The notes beneath the pieces are model-generated. The model worked only from the letters and a program-made list of their open reading frames with translations. It was not told the DNA's origin and did no database searches. DNA of 64,000 nt from JBJSXJ01 sp044235425 (GTDB lineage Bacteria > Planctomycetota > Planctomycetia > Pirellulales > Pirellulaceae), in contig JBIIHW010000005.1 in NCBI GenBank assembly GCA_044235425.1, forward strand, positions 128,579-192,578, in the 5' to 3' direction. Shown piece after piece: positions 1 through 11,300 of this stretch; position 1 is the stretch's first letter, and each line of letters starts with the position of its first letter. Position numbers and translations under genes: made by a program.

Positions 1-937
1 ACGAGAGCCAATTCCGAATTGAGGGAAAAGTCCAGAGTGACTGCCCGGCGGCTCGAGTCGGTGATTGAATTAACGACGCTCCCACGACCGCTGCCGCCTC
101 CACGACGATCGCAAAGGCCCCGAGCTGGCAATTGAACGCGTCAAGCACCCCACTCAAAAACCTAGAGAGACGAAACGAGCCCCGTTCGCTTCGCCCGGCC
201 TCAAACCGAATTAAGTGTGCAAAATCACCCGTGACACTGAGGCCGTAAAGAAGCTGCAAATCGGGTACTAAATCGCCACGTGAAATCTGAAAGTCGGGCA
301 CTCGACTGCCATCCGTCGATTGTTCAATCCCGATCCCGGCAACCGCCAGCGACTCACCAAATCGGCACAACGCACTCACGGGACTAACAGCCAATCCCGG
401 AACACCATCGAACGAACCTAAACCCAGCACCAGACGATCGGCCTGGAGTGGCACTCGCACCGCATCGCTGGGATTCAGCATGCCAGACTTCAGTCGCTCG
501 GGAAAGCCGATCCATTCACCACGCAGCGGTAGAGACGCCGCCAGTCGATACGATTCAAACTGCACTCCATGGCGATCGAGCGTGCGCTCTAAAGCCAGCT
601 TGTCCTGAGCGTGATTGGAATCCGTATCGCTGTCCATCCGTCCCAGCAACAGATCCTCCAGCTTCATCAATCGCAGGACCGAGAGAACTTCGGCGACAGG
701 ATTAACCACGCGCAGCAGGCCATGGACGCTCAACAGCCGTTTGCGGTACTTGAGCAAGACGCCAATGCCAGCGGAACTCATGTAGTGCACATTGCCCAGA
801 TCAATTTCGATCTGATGCTCCCCCCGCTGGATCGCTGCTTCAATCGCCGAGCCGACATATTCGGACCAGCTGGCGTCGAAGCGACCGACGAGCGACAGGA
901 CGTAGCGATCGCCAACCGTTTGTGATTGTATTTCCAT
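1..937 (-). CDS. STAS-domain protein, anti-sigma-factor antagonist-like (partial, C-terminus off the left edge)
   Basis: Reading from the ATG at 937 leftward, the frame stays open to the window edge (312 codons seen, no stop). Residues 1 to about 105 form a STAS domain. The core motif at about 46-61 (DLGNVHYMSSAGIGVL) carries the Asp-Ser-Ser-Gly signature of SpoIIAA/RsbV-type antagonists; in that family the Ser is phosphorylated by an anti-sigma kinase. At least 205 residues follow that I do not recognise, with an Ala/Val-rich stretch near 278-294, so this is much longer than a stand-alone STAS protein (about 110 aa). It lies 71 bp downstream of a substrate-binding-protein gene on the same strand, and the gap contains three 11-bp repeats. 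The pair may link periplasmic ligand sensing to a regulatory switch, but that is inference. No strong Shine-Dalgarno sequence precedes the ATG. Confidence 0.8.
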   Translation of the reverse strand, partial: MEIQSQTVGDRYVLSLVGRFDASWSEYVGSAIEAAIQRGEHQIEIDLGNVHYMSSAGIGVLLKYRKRLLSVHGLLRVVNPVAEVLSVLRLMKLEDLLLGRMDSDTDSNHAQDKLALERTLDRHGVQFESYRLAASLPLRGEWIGFPERLKSGMLNPSDAVRVPLQADRLVLGLGSFDGVPGLAVSPVSALCRFGESLAVAGIGIEQSTDGSRVPDFQISRGDLVPDLQLLYGLSVTGDFAHLIRFEAGRSERGSFRLSRFLSGVLDAFNCQLGAFAIVVEAAAVVGASLIQSPTRAAGQSLWTFPSIRNWLS

Positions 938-971
938 CTTGCTGGTGGCGAAGCAGTGGTCGCGCCGCCCA

Positions 972-1004
972 TTGACTGGTTGTTGACTGGTTGTTGACTG
1001 GTTG
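972..1004. repeat. 11-bp direct repeat, three perfect copies
   Basis: TTGACTGGTTG is repeated three times head to tail at 972-982, 983-993 and 994-1004. It lies between the stop of the substrate-binding-protein gene and the start of the STAS gene, so it would sit in the leader of the latter. It may be replication slippage or a regulatory iteron; nothing in the sequence decides. Confidence 0.9.
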
Positions 1005-1008
1005 CAGG

Positions 1009-2100
1009 TTACTTAGCAGGTAGAAACTGGGGCGGGATTTTCGTTTCCTGAGTGGTAATCCAGCCATCCGCTCGCTGTCGAATGGACGGCGTGATCGTCC
1101 AGCGTTCTTTCAGGCGTGGGACAACGGTTTCGTTGAACAGGAGGATTTCCGCGGTTTGATTCTCAATCGGTATACTGGCGGGGCTTTTTCCTTCGAGTAC
1201 ATCGCAGGCCAGATCTCCGAGCGTTCGGCCGATCGTCACATAATCGGCTCCCAGGTCCAACAAACTGCCCTCCATGACAGCCGAGGGTAGCGAGCAGAAG
1301 ACGGGCAGACCGGCGTTGGTGGCGGCTCGAATCACGATCGACGACGCGGAGGAGACGGTGATGTCGCCACTGATCCAGATTGCGTCTACTCCCCGAGAAA
1401 TCACCGAATTGATCGCCTCTTGAACCGCTGCGGAATTCTCCACACTGCCCTCGATCAATTCCAATTCCATCTCCTGGCACAACTCGCGTGCCAACTTTGT
1501 CTGGGCAAACGAATTGGATTCCGCAGGATTCCAGACGAGCCCGATACGCTTCGTCTCTGCGCGCATCTCTTTAATTCGCCGCAGCAGTGACTCCACGGGC
1601 TGCATGCTGCCAAACCCCGTCAGGTAAGGTGGATGCTGGGAGTGGTCATCGGGATCGATCCCAACGCCGGCGGCATAGGGATCGGTCACTAGCCCAAAGA
1701 CATGGGGAACTTGATTGGCGGACTTGTTGGCATTGGCGACGGTCTGCAGGGACGGAGTGCTCAGTGTGATGATTAAGTCATACGCTCCCGACACCACGTC
1801 CTTGGCAATCGCATTCGCAGTGCCGATGTCTCCCTCGGCGTTGAAGACCTTCAGCGTGATCTTATCGGGCCCCAGAAAGCCACGTTTTTGGAGCTGTTCG
1901 AGTAAGCCCATGCGTCCATCGTCAATCGCTTTGATGGAGGCATGTTGTACGATCGCGACGCGCGGCATCGTCGCCTTCGTCGTACGGTGGGCCGACTGAC
2001 GTGAATTGAGATCGAGCAGCAAGAGCACGGCAGCAGCGGCGATCACCAGCCCGATGCTCAGCCGCAGCTGTCTCAAGCCTGCCCAGAAAGTGCCCCCCAT
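1009..2100 (-). CDS. ABC transporter substrate-binding protein (TrpX/ABC_sub_bind-like)
   Basis: A 363-residue protein of the periplasmic ABC_sub_bind family, whose relatives bind amino acids or other small ligands. The N-terminus has one hydrophobic segment (LSIGLVIAAAAVLLLL, about residues 13-28), a signal anchor or uncleaved signal. Then comes the two-lobed fold: a first lobe beginning PRVAIVQHASIKAIDD, the YDLIITLSTPSLQTVAN segment that precedes the ligand cleft, a hinge at KRIGLVWNPAESNS, and a second lobe containing DAIWISGDITVSSASS. I chose the ATG at 2100 because an AGAGGG/GGAAG stretch lies just upstream. An in-frame GTG at 2109 would add three residues but sits too close to the AGAGGG. 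No permease or ATPase is adjacent, so it may work as a sensor with the downstream STAS protein rather than in transport. Confidence 0.85.
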   Translation of the reverse strand: MGGTFWAGLRQLRLSIGLVIAAAAVLLLLDLNSRQSAHRTTKATMPRVAIVQHASIKAIDDGRMGLLEQLQKRGFLGPDKITLKVFNAEGDIGTANAIAKDVVSGAYDLIITLSTPSLQTVANANKSANQVPHVFGLVTDPYAAGVGIDPDDHSQHPPYLTGFGSMQPVESLLRRIKEMRAETKRIGLVWNPAESNSFAQTKLARELCQEMELELIEGSVENSAAVQEAINSVISRGVDAIWISGDITVSSASSIVIRAATNAGLPVFCSLPSAVMEGSLLDLGADYVTIGRTLGDLACDVLEGKSPASIPIENQTAEILLFNETVVPRLKERWTITPSIRQRADGWITTQETKIPPQFLPAK

Positions 2101-2343
2101 AACTTCCACCCTCTTAAAACCTTACGGTTCCCACATTTGGCTGTTCCCCGAGTCGCTCACCATAGCAGGATTAGCAGCCCAAGCACCACCTGCTGATACA
2201 ATTGGATACAAAAAAGACTTGAGTAAAACCCGGGAAATGCTCAAATCCAGCCTTCTCTCGACTCACGCGTCTTGGCAGCTCGCGTGTAGACAAAAAAATC
2301 TCGCAGTGTTTTCTCTTACTCCGCCTGGCGGCACTCGATCCCT

Positions 2344-5300
2344 ATGCCACACCGACCCTCGCGCACGCTACCACGTTATGATCGCAAGCTCTCTGAGTCG
2401 CGCACGATTGACCGCCGAGCCAGCCAGCAGCGTCGCTTCCGCAAACTGCACCTGGAAGCACTGGAGACGCGTGAACTACTGGCAGCGGAGTTGACGATCG
2501 AACGCATTGAGCACCAAGACGATCATGGGAATACACAGGAATACTATTCCCTGAGAATCGACAAGATGGGAGATAATCCGCGGATCTGGACCGCGGACGA
2601 AACGTCCGACGGGCTCAAAAATCCGACGCTCCATTACAGCGATTCAAACGGCGACGTCACGCACGTTTATTTCCGCAACATGAAAAGCATCAGTGGTGAA
2701 AGCTACAGCGGCCAAGCGGCACTGTCGTTTTCTGCAACGAGCTACGATGCGGTTTCTAGCTCTAACGTTCGCACACAGCTTCCTCCAGGACCGCTCTACT
2801 TCACCAGCTTTGACGGGAACGACGGGGAAGAGATCGAGTTCCAAAATTTTTCCACCTTTGGACAGCCGCTCTTCGTGCTGCAAAACCATCCGCAGCTGGA
2901 TGGAATCGAGAATCCGCCGATTGTGATCGAGGCAGCAAAATTTACCCCTCCTGATCAGAGTGATACCAGTTGGAAACTGAGTGCCAAAAACAAGTACTTT
3001 GCGGAACCAACCATCGGTCAGCATCCGCTCAAAGTAACAGGCATCATCGACACCAACCTGGTGCCTGAGAGCTACCATCCCGACAGCGCTGGTGACATTG
3101 GACTTTTTTCGAATACCACAATCACGATCACGGGTTCGTTACATGGCGGCGACATCACGGTGGCGACCTGGGAGCATGGTTCCATCCTGTCGCTGCAGGA
3201 TGTCGAAACAAGGACACCGACGGTGACTCTCACCGGTGCCACCATCGATGGCCACGATGTTTCGATCACCGCCGCCAAGTTGCTGCGCGACACGCCGCGC
3301 CAGGTGTTTGGTTTTGATCATATCGTTTCGAAGGTGACCATCACCAATTCCACCATCACAGCCAGCGACACCTTAGATATTGGCGCCGACAGCGCAGACA
3401 CGATCGGATTCAGCCATTCATACGGCTATTCAGTGTCTCATGGTATCAACCTCGGGCTGTTCGGACTGAGCTTTCTGGAAGGCAATTTCGTCAAATACCT
3501 GCCGTCCCTTAGGAGCTTTCTGAACACCGTCAATGTGATGCATCGCACTGCAAAGGCACAGGTAACCATCACGGACTCGACCTTGACTGCGGCCAAGGAT
3601 ATCAACATCAGCAGCATCGCCACGGCGATCAGCAATAGTCAGAGCATCACCGCAATGAACTTCGGTGGGCGAAATCCCAAGGATATACCGAAACCCGCAT
3701 CTAAAAGGACCAAGGACTTTTTTCTAGCCGCTACGTTTTCCCACGCCAAGTCGGAATCGACGCTCGACATTAAAGGCGAAACCAAGGTCACTTCCACCGG
3801 TGGCAGCGTCAATATTGGTTCATCCGGAAAATCCAAAGCCAGTGCCACTTCACGAGCGCTGGCTGGCTACCGTGGAAGCGGAGACTTTTGTAGCGAACCT
3901 GAATTTCAGGCGGCGAACGTCGGATTATGCACAGCGGGCGTACTAACGACAGAGGAGAATGCCCGGCGATACAAATACAACTCCAACGAATCCACCGGGG
4001 TCCTGGCGATCGCCATCTCCAACGGAGTTCTCAGCTCGACCACCAACGTGGATCCGACGAGTAAGATTTCGGCAGCCGGCAATGTTGCGATCCTGGCCCT
4101 CGGGAATACGAACGTCAATCCCACCACGACCTCTCGTTCCTACGGTGACGGCAGGTTTGGAGTCTCCATTTCGGTCGGTGTGGATGACTCGACCGTGAAG
4201 GCGACCGTCGCTGGCACGGTTCATGCGGGCGGTAATGTCCAGGTCAGCCAAGACGAACATCGTATAACCTTGCCCGACCTGCAGGGACTGGACCTGAGTG
4301 ACCTTAGTTTCATTCCCACGATTTTTACGCCGGGACAGGAATTCGCCACGGGCGATCGAGTTCAATACATGCTCGATCCGGGCGAAGTCATACCGGGTGC
4401 CGTCGTCGGAGAAAATAGCCTCGTCGAAGATCACATTTACTATGTCGTCAGCGCCATCACCGACTCCCTGAATTCGCAGGTGCAGAATCTCGAACTGGCC
4501 AATGCACCCGCACTGGACTTGGCCTTGCCCACCGATTCTCAGGGGCAACCAGTTCCCATCTCCAGCCAGCAGTCGCTGGAGTTCTCACTCGGCATGGGCA
4601 TCGACTCCGCGCTCGATCCGACTCAAGCAGGCCGGCAAGCGGCCAGTGTGCAGCCTGGCGCCGGATATTTTTACTCGCCCGGCTACACCTTCACCGACGG
4701 TCAAAAAGTGCACTATGTCTACGAGGCTCCGGAACCTGACCAGCTGACGGTGCAAAACAATCCGCAAACGACACCGTATGCCAACTGGGCTGCGGGAGCC
4801 GCCGATCACGACGATCGAGACAACCTGGTGATGAACGCCGACGGCACTTGGAATGACGTGGCCGGTTCCGAGAAGCACGGTTATGTCCTGTATCATAGGG
4901 GCGGCAGCTACACCTATGTTGCCGGCCCCTTTACCTTCAACGAAGCGGAACAGGATGCCACGAGCCAAGGCGGCTACGTCGCCTTTCCGATCGATGCAGC
5001 CAGTAACGCGGCGATCCGCACCGCCGCGGCCGGAAAGACCGTCTGGCTAAACGCCAGCGACAACGACCAGGAAGGGATCTGGAGTTACTGGGACATGTCG
5101 TTGCTCGACGCCCCCATCGACTCCCTGACCAACAATACCGACTACTACGTCATCCGCTACGACGAAAACTATTTCCGCTTGGCGGCATCGGCGAGCGACG
5201 CGGCGGCCACGATCGCTATCCCGGTGCCACTCTCCAGTCATTTGCAAGGCAATGTGCTGACATGGAGTCAGTTTGTAAACTTCGACCCCAACGCGCAGGA

Positions 5301-8300
5301 TTATGACCCGAAGAACGACTATCAGATCCGCGCGAACGGGCGGTTGACCGTCGATGGCTCACTTCTGCCAGGAGTGCAAACGGGAACACCAGTCGTTTAC
5401 CACGACGACATTCGTGTCTCGCAGCTGCTTCCCGCCCCGGTCACACTCACCGTGCAGCCGACAGCACGACAGGATTTTAATCCCACCGAACAGACAACGC
5501 TTGACACGACCGTTTACGATTCGGTCAACAGCTTGTGGCAGTTTCCCAGTCATGGTCTGAAGACAGGCGATACGCTGGTCTATCACACTCTGTCCGGCTC
5601 CAATCCGCTGCAACTGGTTAATTCCGCTGGCGACCCGGTCGCGATTCCCGAGGGCACCACGTTCTATGCGATCGTCATCGACAGTGCGCGAATTCGGTGG
5701 GCATCCAGCGCCGCCGACGCCGCGGCTCACAAGGCCGTCGAGCACACGCGGATTGATGACTCCGGCAATTACACACTCACCACGGCCTCGGGCCACGTGA
5801 TCGCCTTCGATCCGCTGGCGAACGTCGCGATCCCGAACGTCGATCTGACACTCAATATGATTCGCCTGGAGGACGCCCAGGATCTGGTCACCGGTCAGCG
5901 CATGACCTACTCGGCGGGAGCCGGCAATGTAGCGATTGGCGGACTGCGGGACGGAACCGATTATTTCGTGATTCTCCAGGGCCAGCGATTCGTACAGCTG
6001 GCAGACAGCTATGCGGATGCCATCGCCGGTGTGGCGATCGATTTGACGAACACGGGAACCGTTGTTCCGTCGAGTTCCAGCGGCGCGGCGTTGCACTCGC
6101 TGCTGGCCTGGAGTGTCGATCCCGTGACCGACTGGTTGGTGGTTCCCGGTCACGCACTTGAGACGGGCCAAACCGTTCAGTTCCAGCAGGGTGCTGGGCC
6201 GGCCGTCGGGCTGGTCGACGGCCAGACCTATTACGTGGTTCGAGTGGATGGGGACATGTATCGACTGGCGAGCAACCTCGATACCGCACTTGCTGCTGGA
6301 CGAGGCACGGCAAGTGATTCGCCACCCGCCGGTGTGATCAATCTGCTCAGTTTCGAGATGGATCCAGCTTCACAGCCCATCGCCTTTGTCAGCGACAAGA
6401 TCGTGCAATTGTTCGACCCGACGCTCACCGAGTCCACGGTGGACGTGGCAAACAACAGTTTGGCGGTGGGAACCGGTTGGACACTCGGTCAGGAAGTGTT
6501 CTATGGCGCTGGTGGCGGAACGCCAATTGGTGGGCTCACCGATCAGACCACGTACTATGTGATTCCGATCGCAGGCGATCGAATTCAACTGGCAAAATCA
6601 CGGTCGGATGCCAACGCTCTTGTGGCGATCGATCTGACATCGACCGGCACGCTCGGCTTGTCCGGGCATTACCTGCGAATTGTCCCGGAGTTTGATCTGG
6701 CCGGTGAAGATCAACCGCTCATCTCATTCAATCCACTACTCGGGCCACCCGTCAACACGAATACCGACACCTTTCACATAACGGGTCATGGTTATCAAGA
6801 GGGGCAATCGGTGACCTATTTAGCGACCGATGGCCAGGCGATCGGTGGCCTCACGTCGGGCACGAGTTATATCGTACATGTCGTGGATGCGGACCATTTT
6901 CAGCTGAAGAGTTCCGCTACTGCGTCGATCATTGATTTGCAATTCGGAGCGACCGGCCAGCGGCACGGCTTTGAAATCACGCGCACGATTCGCACGGGTG
7001 ACGAACATCTGGTGGGCCTGACTCCGGGTCAGAAGTATTCCGCCGTGATTGACCGGATTGATTCCGATGGTACGGTCCATCTGCGATTGGCGTCGACTTG
7101 GCTGGAGGCGATGAACGCCAGCCTGCTGCATTACAACTTGAGTGGTTTAGATCCTAACACGGGCTATGGCTCATTTGTTCTTGCTCATAAAACTCCCGCG
7201 GCGCTGACGGTTGCCAGTCAACTGAATGCCAGCAACGGTGCCACGGCCTATCCGAATCTGGGCGGGTCGCCCGCGTTCTGGGAGGTGCTGAGTTACCCCG
7301 AATATGCATGGAATGGCGCTGAAAAACCTACTCCCAATAACAATTCCGTTTTCGGCGATGCGTCCAGGAATCTCGTAGCGGATGAAGCCACTTCGCAAGC
7401 TAGGACAACAGCAGATCACAACTCCCTTTCAGGTGCCTTCGCACTGGCGGAGGTTGATCACTTTGTCACGACCAATATTCCCGTGGGTGCGGTGCTGCAA
7501 ACTCCAGGTGACATGTCGATCACAGCCACCATCGCTCAAGGCGGTACGGTCGTTTCGTGGGGTAGCGTCGTGGCAAATCAGCACACAACATGGGGGTGGG
7601 CGCTGGGTGTGGCGATCGCCGACTATCACAATGAAGCCCGAGTGCTGATTGGCCCTACTTGGAATTCAGACCACAACGTCTATCAGAATCCCACCGCCAC
7701 CGAACATGTAACGCTCGATGCCGGCGGCACGATGACGATCGACTCCCAGGTTGATTACGATCCGCTGGCGAACTTCAGTCAGTATAAGACCGTATTCGGT
7801 GGCGTGTTTGGAGACGTTGATGAAGATGGAGAAAAGGATGGATTTTTTAAGGGCGTGGGGAGAATCTTTAAGGGTGTTTTTACAGGCGGATCGGAAAGCT
7901 ACACCGCCGCTGTCCTATCGACTCTGGGGCTGTCGAGTTTTCTCAACGTCTGGGTGAACACCACCAACTACAGCAAGACGAACGGGGCAGACGATACGGC
8001 GAAGAAATCGATTGCCGGTGCGATTGCTGAAACGCTGTATAAAAACACCAGCGAAGTCACGATCATCAATGCGAACATCAATCAGGACTTGCAGTACACA
8101 ACCGCGAATCAAAGTGTCGATGTCGACGCGCAGACCATGATGACCCTGATCTCGCTGGCGGGCATGATCAATTTCGATTTGAGTGTTTGGAATTTGTTCA
8201 AAAGAGCGAACCTTCCGTTTTACGGCGACAACAGCAATGTCCTCGGCAGTGCGGCTCGCGATGCCGGTATTGGCATTTCGCAGATTCTGGTTTACACGCG

Positions 8301-11300
8301 CAACAAAACAGTCGCCCAGATCCTGGGCAATTCGATCCTCACAACCGGACCACTGGGTCATTTGCACGTCGATGCTAAGGAAGAAGGAAAAAGGACGATT
8401 CTGGCGCAGTCGGGTGCGGCGGCCAAAGATCCTGGACGGAGCGCTGGAGGGTTTGCCGGTAGTGTCGCCCTGGTCGTGGGTGACAGTGATCAGGGCGCGA
8501 GCTACACGCTGGCGCATATCGACCAGAGTGTAACGGTGACCGGCCATGGTACGACCGCCGCAGCGGGCGACTTGTCACTCACCGCCACCAACTACTCCAA
8601 CACTCTGGTGGGCACAGGAGCGGTCACGAGCGTCAAGGGAAAAGATGCGAGCGGTATCGGTGCCAGTCTGGGGCTTGCTGACCTCACGCGCAACACCGGC
8701 GCCTTCCTTGGCGCGCTCCCCTCCCAAGAAGAGTTCCCCAATTATTCCGGTTACTCCACAGGGGAACTCGTTACGACGAAGGGCCTCCTGAACGTCAAGA
8801 CAGTCGCGATCGACTCCCAAAACCTTGGCTGGACCTGGAATGTATCGCTCGTCGGAACTCTCGCGATCGGGAAGTCACCGGCCGCCGCGGCACCGCAGGC
8901 GAATCCAGCGAACAACGTCGCTGATCTCAATGTGGCCGGAGCGGCGCATCAGGCTAACCAACCTGCGCAACGACCGCAGGTTGCGGATGGTGGCGACGCG
9001 CCGGCTATCGATGCGAACGCAAATGACCAGCCGGGGAAACTTAAAAGTTTCCGGGATTTCTTTAAGAAAAAGATCGGCGGTAATCTCGAGACGGGATTCA
9101 AGAACATCAAACCTCCCTCAGTAACACGAGCTGATAGTGCGGCGGGGACAAGCAGCACGGTTGGTATCTCCGGCGACTTGGCACTCAACGTCATCTCCGA
9201 CCGCACGGTCGCGTTTTTTACCCCTGCGGATTTTGGTTCGGTCGTGATTGCCGGTCCGGCAATTGTACTCAAAGGGATCACTCAACCCGCTCTGGATGTC
9301 GAGTCCACCAATGCGACGCGCGTGGTGAGCCTGGCAGGCGCCGGGGCCTTGGCCCTGAACCGACAGGATAACGCTCGCGGAGTGGCAATCGCCGGCTCCG
9401 TCGCGCTCAATAATGTGACTCTGGACACACTGGCTCGAATTGGCAGCACCGATTCAACACCACCGGTGCCGACGCTGCTGGTGGGTGGAGATGTGCGCGT
9501 GGTTGCCGCTGCTGGACTAAAGCGCAATGATGAGAGCGCACCCGGAACGGTAGACGAACAAGAGTACTTCACTGCGATCAGCGGCTCGGTCGGCGCCGCG
9601 AACTCCAAAGGCGCCTCCGCCTGGGGCGTGGCCCTCTCATTTGCTTCCACCATCTTCGGTGGCACGACAGATGCGCAGATTACCGCTGTCAACGTGCGCG
9701 GAACCGATGGCGATTCCACCGGCCAAGTTACCGTAGACGCACGGAATGATTTGAAGCTCTCCAGTGACGGCGGCGCGTTTGCCTTTTCTCTTTCTCGAGG
9801 CGAAGGCGCTAGCAGCGTCGGCATCGGTGGGATGATGGCCTGGAACGAATACACGTCAACCGTTGCGGCCACCATCCACGATGCGTCGGTAATAGCCAGT
9901 GGCATCCGTGTGGAAGCCAGCGATTTATCCGATTTAAAAACGATCGCACTTTCAGGAGCGATTGTCGTCGGTCATCCGGTGTTGGCCGTGAGCGGAGCCT
10001 GGACGTGGAACGACGCACGACGCGATGTGCTCGCCACGATCGATGGTCAGGGAACGCTGAGCGTCAGCCCAGACGCTGCCCATACCGGTCTGCAAGTCAC
10101 GGCGCTCGATGACATGCAGCTAAACTCGTTTAGTACCGGCGTCGCGGTTGGTATTGGCGGTAAATCGGGCGGGGGCGCCGGTTCAGTGGGGGCTTCGGGC
10201 AGCCACAATCGCTTAAACCGGCGATTGCAAGGCGATGGTAAGGGTGGCGTACAGGCAGTCATTCGTGACGTTGAAGTCCGCGCGACAGGAGTCGATGTGT
10301 CGGTCGTAGCAACCTCCACACCGCTCCTGGAAGCCTACGCGGTTCCACTTGGGGTGCTGATCACCGGTACCACCGTCGGCGTGAACATTGCCGCCGCTTT
10401 TGCCTGGAACCATCTTGGCGGCCAGCAGTCCGTCATCACAGCTGCCGATGGAACCACTCAGCATCTTCCCAGCGCATTCGTGAAGGCAGAGGTCTCACCC
10501 AGTTACCTCTCCTCGGCCGACGTCACCGTTCAAGCAACCTATGTCCCGGACGTTCTTGCCAAGACAGTTGACCTGGCACTGGGTGTCACTTGGTCTGATG
10601 AATCGAACGTGAATTTCACGATCGGGTTCAGCTACACGCTGAATCATGATTTCACCGGTGTCAGCGCGATCTTGGGCGACTCCGAGAATTCCACCTCGAA
10701 GACGATCGCTGCCACCGGCGACGTGCGTGTGCTCGCGAGTACCAGCATAACCGACGCGAATAACCAGACCACGCATGCCTCCTGGACCTCCCACGCCTTG
10801 GGCATTCAAACGGATGTCAGTGTTGCCGGGAGCAATGCCGTGTCGATCGGCGGCCTGGGCATGTTCGCCTACAACGTGGTCGAACCGACGGTCACCGCGA
10901 CACTTGAGAACGTCATCGTTCCGAGCGCCACGACCGTATCCGTTAAGGCGGAGCAAACCAGCACGCTTAAAACTCATGCTTCCGGGTTTAGTCTAGGAAT
11001 AGCGCTCGCGGGTGGCACAGCGGGCGTTACGATCGATCCCGTGATCCAGATCTCCGTGAATTTTGATGGTGGAAACACCGAGGCGAAGGTGGCGAACTCG
11101 CGGATCACCTCATCCGGCGCGACGGCTGTGATTGCCATTCGTAATCCCACCTTGGAAGCCACCTCCAAAGCGATCCAGCTAGGCTTGGCGGGGGCTGCCA
11201 CCACGGCGGTGAGCGTCGGTGTCGTGGTGACGACCGTGGCCAATAACCCTGATCGCACCAGCGCGAACAAGCAAGACTGGAACAAAGGTGGCGTGGCAGC

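Noticed and set aside
5359..6171. A 270-codon antisense frame within the giant gene
   Set aside because: It is a codon-bias shadow of the GLxxG...YYV repeats on the sense strand; no domain is visible.
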